DNA of 39,913 bases from Pontibacter virosus (GTDB lineage: Bacteria > Bacteroidota > Bacteroidia > Cytophagales > Hymenobacteraceae), in NCBI RefSeq assembly GCF_003096355.1, contig NZ_QEKI01000023.1, forward strand, positions 1-39,913, given 5' to 3'. Each line of letters opens with the position of its first letter. Positions within the stretch are counted from its first letter, which is position 1. The notes beneath the pieces were generated by a model, which was not told the origin of the DNA, did not search any database, and worked only from the letters and a program-made list of their open reading frames with translations. Positions 33,662 to 39,913 of this stretch are shown one piece after another. The position numbers and the translations under genes are program-made.

Positions 33662-33691
33662 CAAAGTTAAGAGTATTTACAACAAATCAAA
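33662..33691 (-). promoter_or_regulatory. sucA promoter (Bacteroidetes -33/-7 type)
   Basis: On the minus strand TTTG (33688-33691), an 18-base spacer, then TAACTTTG (33662-33669) fit the Bacteroidetes consensus, with the spacer at the short end. The transcript would start near 33656, giving a leader of about 23 bases to the sucA ATG at 33633. The -7 box is identical to that of carB. Confidence 0.55.
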
Positions 33692-33877
33692 CTTTATACA
33701 TTCGCATAAGCAAATACACCTGTTTTTCAACACAATAGTATCGCATATAAAATTCAGATATTAAGTGGGAGTGAAGAATGACCCCTTCCGTCATTACCTG
33801 TTTCGCTTTGTTGACTGCCTGCATTCAAGTTATCAAATTGAATCCTACCATTATCCGGCACTTTCAGAAAGGACTAT

Positions 33878-34390
33878 TTGTTTAAGTTTATAACATTGCC
33901 CTCCCAGGAATTGACTGTTAGAAAAAGAATCAAAAGATATAAAGCGAGCCCCGCACCACTCACAGCCAAAGAGAAGGTAAGCAAGTACATGCGCGGCAAC
34001 AAAAGTCGCGATACACAGCCTGAACTATTACTTCGGCGTACACTCTGGTATAATGGCCTGCGCGGCTACCGGGTACACTGGCGCAAAGCTCCGGGCAAAC
34101 CTGACATCTGTTTTCCTTCCCGACGTCTGGCTATTTTCGTGCACGGCTGTTTCTGGCACCGCTGCCCATACTGCCAACCGGCATTCCCCAAGTCTAACCT
34201 ACGATTCTGGGAGGAAAAGTTTACCAATAACCAATTGCGTGACGAACGCTATAAGGAGCTGTACCGGGAAGCTGGCTGGCAACGCGTTGTTATCTGGGAG
34301 TGCCAGCTGTACCAGGATCCCGCCTCCTGCCTCAATCTTATCAGAACACTACACCAGGGCGTTCCAGCCAGTTGGGAAGTAGCTGCCTGA
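33878..34390 (+). CDS. vsr: very short patch repair (Vsr-type) endonuclease
   Basis: Vsr nicks next to a T in T:G mismatches that arise from deaminated 5-methylcytosine. The 170-residue frame carries the family signature: RGNKSRDTQPELLLRR (N-terminal helix), GKPDICFPSRR with the catalytic Asp at 76, FVHGCFWHRCPYC (metal-site region at 87-99), and the closing GWQRVVIWECQL. The start is unsure: the open frame begins with TTG 33878, other TTGs lie at 33896 and 33911, and the first ATG is 33992, which would cut the N-terminal helix. No cytosine methyltransferase gene lies next to it, as would be usual. It sits between sucA (divergent) and a peptidase gene on its own strand. Confidence 0.85.
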   Translation: MFKFITLPSQELTVRKRIKRYKASPAPLTAKEKVSKYMRGNKSRDTQPELLLRRTLWYNGLRGYRVHWRKAPGKPDICFPSRRLAIFVHGCFWHRCPYCQPAFPKSNLRFWEEKFTNNQLRDERYKELYREAGWQRVVIWECQLYQDPASCLNLIRTLHQGVPASWEVAA

Positions 34391-34467
34391 TCGAAATCCA
34401 GACGACCGTAACTATACGTGTGAATAAAAGTATTATCTTCAGTACTTTAACATACCTAATTAACCCT

Positions 34468-36201
34468 ATGAAAAAAGATATGATCGGTCTGGCTGTGCTC
34501 AGCCTGCTGGCTTTTGGTTGTAACGAAAACGCCAGAGAGGTAGCAGACAGTGACAATGACGACCGCAACACTGCAGTTGCCAGTGACACGACTGGCCTGC
34601 TTGCCGCACAACAGAGCATTAACGCCAGCGACCTCTTGCAGCATATCCAGGTGCTTGCCTCTGATGAATTTGAAGGCCGCAGTCCCGGCACTGCCGGCGA
34701 GGACTCTACAGTAAACTACCTGACCCGCGAGTTTAAGAAGCTGGGCCTGCAGCCTGGCAACCCGAATGGCACTTTTGTGCAGAAGGTTCCCATGTTTGGC
34801 TTTACCGCGCAGCCCCAAGCAAACTTTACAGCAGGCGGCAAAACCGTCAACCTTTCCTTCCCGGATGACTATGTGGCTGTGTCACGCCGCTTTGTGCAGG
34901 ATGTAAACGTCAACAACTCTGACCTGGTGTTTGTGGGCTATGGCATCGTAGCACCGGAATACGGCTGGGATGATTATAAGGGAGTGGATGTAAAAGGCAA
35001 GACGATCGTGATGCTCATCAACGATCCGCCTATACCTAGCCCGAACAACCCGGGACAGCTGGACAGCACCATGTTTGGCGGTAATGCCATGACCTACTAT
35101 GGCCGCTGGACCTACAAATATGAAATCGCTGCCGAGAAGGGCGCCGCCGCTGCCATTATTATCCACGAAACGGGTCCGGCAGGCTATCCTTACGAAGTAG
35201 TATCAGGAAGCTGGAGCCGCGAAAACTTCGACATCAGCAATACAGGTAAGAACATGGACCGCCTGGCAGTAGAGTCCTGGATAACGGAGGACAAGGCCCG
35301 TGAACTCTTTACGGCCTCCGGCAACAACTTCGAAAAACTAAAGAGCGCCGCTGCCCAAAAGGGTTTCAAGCCTGTTCCCCTGAATGCGCAGGCAAACTTC
35401 AAGATCAAAAATCAGTTACGCAAAGTAGAGTCTCAGAACGTGATCGCCAAGCTTGAAGGAGCCGACCCGCAGTTAAAAGATGAATATGTGGTATATACCG
35501 CGCACTGGGACCATTTGGGCAAGGATGAGAAACTACAGGGCGACCAGATCTACAACGGCGCCATGGACAATGCCAGCGGCACAGCCGGACTCATCGAACT
35601 GGCAAAAGCCTTTACACAGTTACCCGAGAAGCCGAAACGCTCCATTCTATTTCTGGCTGTGACTGCTGAAGAGAAAGGTCTACTGGGCTCTAAGTATTAT
35701 GCCTCTAACCCACTCTACCCCCTTACTAAGACTCTGGCCAACATCAACATGGATGTGCTCAACCCTTACCATCCGACCGAGGATGTGATTGTGATTGGGT
35801 ATGGCAACTCTGATTTAGAAGATATACTGCAAGAAGAGGCCCGTACGCAGAATCGTCGGATCGTTCCGGAGGCATCTCCTGAGAAAGGTTCCTTCTACCG
35901 CTCCGATCATTTTGAGTTTGCCAAGCAAGGCGTGCCCGCCCTTTATGCAAAGTCAGGTATAGTGGCCCGTGACCAGTCGGCAGATTTCATCACCAAAAAG
36001 CAGGAGCAGTACACAGCAGAGCACTACCACAAAGTAAGCGACGAGGTATATGACGACTGGAACCTGGACGGAGCAGTAGAAGATCTACAGCTCTATTTCC
36101 GGGTGGGTTACCGGGTAGCAAACGGTACTGCTTACCCAGCATGGCGTGAGAAATCAGAGTTCAGAGCCAAACGAGAGAAGTCGTTATCTGAAGTTCAGTA
36201 A
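34468..36201 (+). CDS. M28-family aminopeptidase lipoprotein with PA domain
   Basis: From the ATG at 34468 the protein has 577 residues; an upstream open frame to 34300 overlaps vsr and is rejected. The signal has Cys at 18 (LLAFGC). An acidic linker follows, then an M28 fold interrupted by a protease-associated domain (about 130-280). The zinc ligands are all visible: H346 in AHWDHLG, D367 in MDNASG, E401/E402 in TAEEKG, D429 in NINMDV and H481 in SDHF. It is probably an outer-membrane or periplasmic exopeptidase that trims peptides. It has its own terminator, so it is probably monocistronic after vsr. Confidence 0.92.
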   Translation: MKKDMIGLAVLSLLAFGCNENAREVADSDNDDRNTAVASDTTGLLAAQQSINASDLLQHIQVLASDEFEGRSPGTAGEDSTVNYLTREFKKLGLQPGNPNGTFVQKVPMFGFTAQPQANFTAGGKTVNLSFPDDYVAVSRRFVQDVNVNNSDLVFVGYGIVAPEYGWDDYKGVDVKGKTIVMLINDPPIPSPNNPGQLDSTMFGGNAMTYYGRWTYKYEIAAEKGAAAAIIIHETGPAGYPYEVVSGSWSRENFDISNTGKNMDRLAVESWITEDKARELFTASGNNFEKLKSAAAQKGFKPVPLNAQANFKIKNQLRKVESQNVIAKLEGADPQLKDEYVVYTAHWDHLGKDEKLQGDQIYNGAMDNASGTAGLIELAKAFTQLPEKPKRSILFLAVTAEEKGLLGSKYYASNPLYPLTKTLANINMDVLNPYHPTEDVIVIGYGNSDLEDILQEEARTQNRRIVPEASPEKGSFYRSDHFEFAKQGVPALYAKSGIVARDQSADFITKKQEQYTAEHYHKVSDEVYDDWNLDGAVEDLQLYFRVGYRVANGTAYPAWREKSEFRAKREKSLSEVQ

Positions 36202-36526
36202 CTACCACAGCATTTTAAAGTGGAGCCTTTCTGGAATAGCAGGAAGGCTTCTTTTTTATTAACCATTAGCGATTATAACTGCTGAAACAGGATTGGCTCA
36301 GTTCCAGCAAATAAATATAATTCTATTTTATACCTGACTCTCTATAATAACCATTCAGCTATCCCTATTTAAGGTCTTGCTTTTCGCACATATAAAAACC
36401 TGTTTCACAAGTAAATACACACCATCCAAAGGGATTTTCACAAAAAAAATTAATCTTTGGGGTTACCTTTCCGTATAAACCGAATAAATAAGTACAAATT
36501 TACTTGTTTAACAAAAATTGAAAATC
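36202..36526. other. 325-base spacer before small acidic lipoprotein gene
   Basis: It holds the terminator of the peptidase gene, one TATACCTG (36329-36336) and an AT-rich region. A partial inverted pair of AAGTAAAT-type words lies at about 36409-36416 and 36499-36507. No clear promoter pair or RNA gene is seen. Confidence 0.4.
36222..36257 (+). terminator. terminator of the M28 peptidase gene
   Basis: GGAGCCTTTCTG pairs with CAGGAAGGCTTC with two G-T pairs, followed by a run of six T. It lies 20 bases after the stop codon. Confidence 0.8.
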
Positions 36527-36757
36527 ATGAAAAAGACAATAAAATTTGCATTCGCAGCATTCGCTTTTTTTGCTTTCACAGCTTGTGGTATTGATAACAA
36601 CACAGCCACCGAAAATGATCGTATTGATGAGGTAGAGACTTCTGATATTGATGTGGATGCAGATATGGATATGGAAACCGACACTACTTCAGTTATGGAT
36701 ACTACCGTAAATGATGGTGTGGCCGACGAAATCCCAGAAGAGAGACCTATTCAGTAG
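36527..36757 (+). CDS. small acidic lipoprotein, unknown family
   Basis: From the ATG at 36527 the protein has 76 residues; an in-frame TTG three codons earlier is less likely. The signal (KKTIKFAFAAFAFFAFTAC) ends at Cys 20, then the mature part is highly acidic (ASP/GLU/THR-rich, with runs such as DIDVDADMDMETDTT). It is probably a membrane-tethered, mostly disordered protein. It stands alone with a strong terminator. Confidence 0.65.
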   Translation: MKKTIKFAFAAFAFFAFTACGIDNNTATENDRIDEVETSDIDVDADMDMETDTTSVMDTTVNDGVADEIPEERPIQ

Positions 36758-36777
36758 TATACATAATTTACTTAGTA

Positions 36778-36815
36778 CAAAAGCCCCCTTTCGGTTTGCC
36801 GGAAGGGGGCTTTTG
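36778..36815 (+). terminator. terminator of the small acidic lipoprotein gene
   Basis: CAAAAGCCCCCTTTCGG pairs with CCGGAAGGGGGCTTTTG (17 bp with one G-T pair) around a four-base loop. It lies 20 bases after the stop codon. Confidence 0.85.
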
Positions 36816-36887
36816 CATGCTCGTTCTACTAAAGAAAAATAGCATGTGACGTATGGATATGGCTTAATACTTGTTTAAATTTAGCCA

Positions 36888-38072
36888 ATGGAAAAATTAT
36901 CTCTAGAAGAAGACGGCGTGGCAATTGTGCTGGTGGCATCTGATATGGATTTGCGTCAGGCCGTGCAGCAATTGGAGCAATGCGATGAACTAGGCCTTGA
37001 CCTCGAATTTGATCAGAACCGCTATACCTATGGTTTTAACCTTTGCCTGATTCAGATTGCTGATGGCAAAGGAAGGTGCTTTATTATAGATCCGTTTTAC
37101 ATTGATGATCTGAAGCCCTTCTTCGAGTTGATGGAAAACCCGACGATCACGAAGATCATCCATCATTCGAATAACGATATCCTGTTGCTCGATAAAATGG
37201 GGTGCTCTGTAAAAGGTATAGTTGACACAGATGTGGCGGCTAAGATCCTAAACTATGAGCGCTCCTCTTTGGCAACTGTCCTCAAAGAAGAATTTGGAAA
37301 AGAGATTGACAAATCACAGCAATCCAGCAACTGGAACAAGCGACCGCTCACGGAAGATCAGCTCCGCTACGCAGCTATTGACGTGATATACCTGCATAAG
37401 GTAAAGTCTAAGCTACTCCAGGAAATCGAGAAGCTTGGCCGTATGCATTGGCTCAAAGAAGAAGATTCTCTGTTAGAACAGCTGAAGTATACAGAGTCAG
37501 AAAATCCGCACCTGCGCCTGAAGCATTCATACCGCCTCAACTTCTATCAACAGTATCTTCTCAAATGGCTTTATAACTTCCGGGAAAACCTGGCGCAACA
37601 ATTTAATAAACCGGCCCATTTTGTAATTCCTAATGAGGCACTGGTAGAGCTAGCCAATAACCCGAATGCGGATCTGCATGAATGGCTGAATCATACGCGA
37701 GGCATACATGGCAACCTGAAAAAGCCTAAAAATGAGCGGCTGCTGCAGGATGCTTTGCAGGAGGCCAAAGACGCAGCCAAGGCCAACCATATCAGTCACG
37801 ATTATCCGGAACATCGCTTCCAAAGGCCATTGCGCACACCCGAGACAGAACGTCGCAAAGAATTGCTGACAGCGGTGCAGCAGGAAGTTATTGCAAGGTA
37901 TGGAGAGTACGCTTCTAAACTGATCATCAACCAAAGCCTGATCACAGACTATAGCCAAACCGGCAAGCTACGCTGCAGCAAGAAGTATGGCAGCGACATT
38001 TTGCTGGGAGTTGCTCAGGATCTGGGTATAGAAATACACGTCTCAGCTGCTCCCCAACAGACAGGTGAGTGA
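36888..38072 (+). CDS. rnd: ribonuclease D
   Basis: RNase D is a 3'-5' exoribonuclease that trims tRNA and other small RNAs. The 394-residue protein has the DEDDy catalytic set: D38 and E40 in LDLEFD, D97 in HHSNND, and Y161/D165 in YAAID. An HRDC domain follows (about 212-290, with FRENLAQQFNKPAHFVIPNE) and a helix-rich C-terminal part of about 100 residues completes the length, near that of E. coli Rnd (375). The stop lies 25 bases before aspA on the same strand, so the two are probably co-transcribed although their functions are unrelated. Confidence 0.93.
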   Translation: MEKLSLEEDGVAIVLVASDMDLRQAVQQLEQCDELGLDLEFDQNRYTYGFNLCLIQIADGKGRCFIIDPFYIDDLKPFFELMENPTITKIIHHSNNDILLLDKMGCSVKGIVDTDVAAKILNYERSSLATVLKEEFGKEIDKSQQSSNWNKRPLTEDQLRYAAIDVIYLHKVKSKLLQEIEKLGRMHWLKEEDSLLEQLKYTESENPHLRLKHSYRLNFYQQYLLKWLYNFRENLAQQFNKPAHFVIPNEALVELANNPNADLHEWLNHTRGIHGNLKKPKNERLLQDALQEAKDAAKANHISHDYPEHRFQRPLRTPETERRKELLTAVQQEVIARYGEYASKLIINQSLITDYSQTGKLRCSKKYGSDILLGVAQDLGIEIHVSAAPQQTGE

Positions 38073-38097
38073 ATAAATTTGTCTATAAGAAAATAGC

Positions 38098-39507
38098 ATG
38101 GAAAAAGTAAGGATTGAGCACGACTTCCTGGGAGAAAGAGAAATCCCCAATGAAGTTTATTATGGAATTCAAACGACACGCGCGCTAGAAAACTTTCACA
38201 TAACAGGTACACCTATTTCAAAAGAGCCCCTTTTCATCAAGGCTTTCGCTTACGTAAAAAAAGCAGCTGCCCTTGCTAACCATAAATGTGGGGTATTGAA
38301 CAAAGAGGTAACGGATGCGATTGTTTATGCCAGTGATAAACTGATTGCAGGAGAGTACCTCGATCAGTTTGTGACTGATATGATACAAGGAGGTGCCGGC
38401 ACTTCTGTGAACATGAACGTGAATGAAGTGATTGCCAATATTGGCCTGGAATACCTGGGCCATGCGAAGGGGACTTATAATATCCTTCACCCTAACAACC
38501 ATGTTAACTGTTCGCAATCGACAAACGATGCTTACCCAACAGCGTTCCGGTTAGCCCTCTATTGGAAGATACAAGCCTTTATTGAAAGTCTTGAGGCTTT
38601 ACAGCAGGCATTTGGTCGTAAGGCAGAGGAGTTTAAAGAAGTGCTGAAAATGGGTCGCACACAGCTTCAAGACGCTGTGCCTATGACCTTAGGAGCTGAG
38701 TTCCATGGCTACGCTACGACTATCCGTGAAGATATCCAACGCTTGCATGAAGTTAAGATGCTGATCTGTGAGATTAACATGGGTGCAACGGCTATAGGTA
38801 CTTCCATTAACGCACCACAGGGTTACCCACAACTGGTTACAGACATTCTACGAGAAATATCAGATGTACCAGTTGTGCTTGCCGAAGACCTGATTGAGGC
38901 AACCTGCGACACAGGAGCTTATGTCCAGGTATCCGGTGTAATGAAGCGCTGCGCAGTAAAGGTATCCAAGATATGCAACGATTTACGTTTGCTCTCTTCA
39001 GGACCTAGAGCCGGCCTAAATGAAATCAATCTGCCACGCATGCAGCCCGGCTCTTCTATTATGCCGGGTAAGGTAAACCCTGTTATCCCTGAAGTAGTAA
39101 ACCAGACGGCTTACTATGTTATTGGAGCAGACATGACAGTGACAATGGCGGCAGAGGCTGGTCAGTTGCAGCTCAACGTCATGGAACCTGTAATAGCTTA
39201 CAGCCTATTCAATTCATTGACTTTCCTGGAGAATGCCTGCTATACCTTACAAAGCAAATGCATTGATGGTATTACAGCCAATGTTGAGATCTGCCGAAAT
39301 ATGGTCATGAACAGCATTGGCATCGTGACCTCCTTAAATCCGATTTTAGGATATGAAGAGTCAGCATCTATTGCAAAAGAGGCTCTGAATACGGGTAAAT
39401 CTATCCATGAAATTACGGTACTCGAACGTAAGCTGATTACGCAAGCGAAATGGGATGAGATATTCTCAATGGAGAATTTGATACATCCTAAGTTCATCAA
39501 CATATAA
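38098..39507 (+). CDS. aspA: aspartate ammonia-lyase
   Basis: AspA converts aspartate to fumarate and ammonia. The 469-residue protein matches the fumarase/aspartase superfamily: the start EHDFLGEREIPNEVYYGIQT, the TSVNMNVNEV motif near 102-111, NVNCSQSTND near 136-144, and the signature GSSIMPGKVNP at 318-328 that binds substrate carboxylates. The length is typical. Fumarase class II is close in sequence, but the DFLGEREIP start and LNEINLP region favour aspartase. It is downstream of rnd in the same transcript and is followed by a strong terminator. Confidence 0.93.
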   Translation: MEKVRIEHDFLGEREIPNEVYYGIQTTRALENFHITGTPISKEPLFIKAFAYVKKAAALANHKCGVLNKEVTDAIVYASDKLIAGEYLDQFVTDMIQGGAGTSVNMNVNEVIANIGLEYLGHAKGTYNILHPNNHVNCSQSTNDAYPTAFRLALYWKIQAFIESLEALQQAFGRKAEEFKEVLKMGRTQLQDAVPMTLGAEFHGYATTIREDIQRLHEVKMLICEINMGATAIGTSINAPQGYPQLVTDILREISDVPVVLAEDLIEATCDTGAYVQVSGVMKRCAVKVSKICNDLRLLSSGPRAGLNEINLPRMQPGSSIMPGKVNPVIPEVVNQTAYYVIGADMTVTMAAEAGQLQLNVMEPVIAYSLFNSLTFLENACYTLQSKCIDGITANVEICRNMVMNSIGIVTSLNPILGYEESASIAKEALNTGKSIHEITVLERKLITQAKWDEIFSMENLIHPKFINI

Positions 39508-39527
39508 GTAAAGAGCCAACAACCTAT

Positions 39528-39568
39528 CACAAGAGCGGCCACAGGTTCTACCTGTGGCCGCTCTTGTG
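39528..39568. terminator. strong terminator after aspA
   Basis: A 19-bp perfect stem (39528-39546 and 39550-39568) encloses the three-base loop TCT. Its ends are CACAAGAGC/GCTCTTGTG. No long T run follows, but the stem is very stable. It lies 21 bases after the aspA stop. Confidence 0.65.
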
Positions 39569-39843
39569 CTTATGGACACTCTCTGGTGCTGTAGACCGGA
39601 AAACAGTTTACTTAAACCAGAGGAATTAATTGGCGGTTAGTTAAATAATCTAGGTCTCAAACTATGGACTAACTTATGACTCCGCTTGTATCTTTTTGTG
39701 TGCTATTGATACATAACATTAGTATAGCTTTTATAACTAAAATATGCTTAGCCGAAATAAATCCAAATAAACTCCATTCGGCATTACAGATTTTCTTCAC
39801 CTATTGACAACTCCCTGCCCTTCCCTATATCTCTAAACGCGCG
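39569..39843. other. AT-rich spacer between aspA and rRNA operon end
   Basis: No open frame, tRNA or repeat of note is seen in this stretch of about 275 bases. It separates two converging transcription units, the aspA terminator on one side and the rRNA terminator on the other. Confidence 0.5.
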
Positions 39844-39876
39844 CAGCCCCCGGCTCTTTGGGGGGGCCGGGGGCTG
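39844..39876 (-). terminator. terminator of the rRNA operon
   Basis: CAGCCCCCGGC pairs with GCCGGGGGCTG (11 bp perfect, all but two pairs G-C) around an 11-base loop. On the minus strand it follows the 5S rRNA 3' end after about 13 bases. Confidence 0.75.
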
Positions 39877-39889
39877 TGCTGTTTGTTGG

Positions 39890-39913
39890 GGTTGGCGGCC
39901 ACCTACTCTCCCG
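39890..39913 (-). rRNA. rrf: 5S rRNA, 3' end only (continues past the window)
   Basis: Read on the minus strand the last bases give CGGGAGAGTAGGTGGCCGCC, which matches the conserved 3' end of Bacteroidota 5S rRNA (GGGAGAGTAGGT...GCC). A strong terminator follows. The window therefore ends at the 3' edge of an rRNA operon whose body lies to the right. The exact 3' terminus is estimated. Confidence 0.8.

Noticed and set aside
34300..34467. N-terminal extension of the M28 peptidase
   Set aside because: It overlaps vsr and displaces the lipoprotein signal that begins at 34468.

Overview
The window looks like a piece of a Bacteroidota chromosome, most probably Cytophagia/Hymenobacteraceae (Pontibacter-like). 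Several things point there. There are many lipoproteins and few clear Shine-Dalgarno sites. Two promoters fit the Bacteroidetes consensus (TTTG, about 19 bases, TAnnTTTG). DUF4221, CHRD and four-helix-bundle (S23-type) proteins are present. CarB lacks the C-terminal allosteric domain. Base composition is near 50% GC inside genes, with AT-rich spacers. The genus is an inference; no diagnostic rRNA is complete here.

Layout. Bases 1-97 hold the tail of an IS5-like transposase and a probable right terminal repeat. They are followed by a short secreted Cys peptide and a DUF4221 lipoprotein (109-1544). Bases 1685-5851 encode an RND efflux pair (adaptor lipoprotein and inner-membrane pump). carB follows on the minus strand with its own promoter, then an overlapping XRE regulator/membrane protein pair (8856-9519). 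Bases 9837-15613 hold small orphan genes, an acyltransferase, a (TTTG)n repeat lipoprotein and an HTTM protein. Bases 15895-20542 hold a zinc-dependent phospholipase C-like protein, a PAP2 phosphatase, DUF4864, GNAT, CHRD and membrane proteins. Bases 20594-25171 form a MacAB-like ABC export operon with separate ATPase, two paralogous permeases and an adaptor. After three small genes comes the 2-oxoglutarate dehydrogenase operon sucA-sucB-(four-helix-bundle gene)-lpd (33633 down to 27266). The right end holds vsr, an M28 peptidase, a small acidic lipoprotein, RNase D plus aspartate ammonia-lyase, and finally the terminator and 3' end of a 5S rRNA gene entering from the right on the minus strand.

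Functionally the window mixes housekeeping metabolism (pyrimidine/arginine precursor synthesis, TCA cycle, aspartate to fumarate) with two export systems and a set of envelope proteins of unknown role.

The most unusual signals are not genes. First, the octamer TATACCTG/CAGGTATA occurs about 34 times by eye on the two strands, where about 1.2 would be expected by chance. Second, period-7 repeat arrays with inverted arms sit in spaces inside operons; the clearest is a 31/32-match inverted repeat enclosing the four-helix-bundle gene inside the 2-oxoglutarate dehydrogenase operon.
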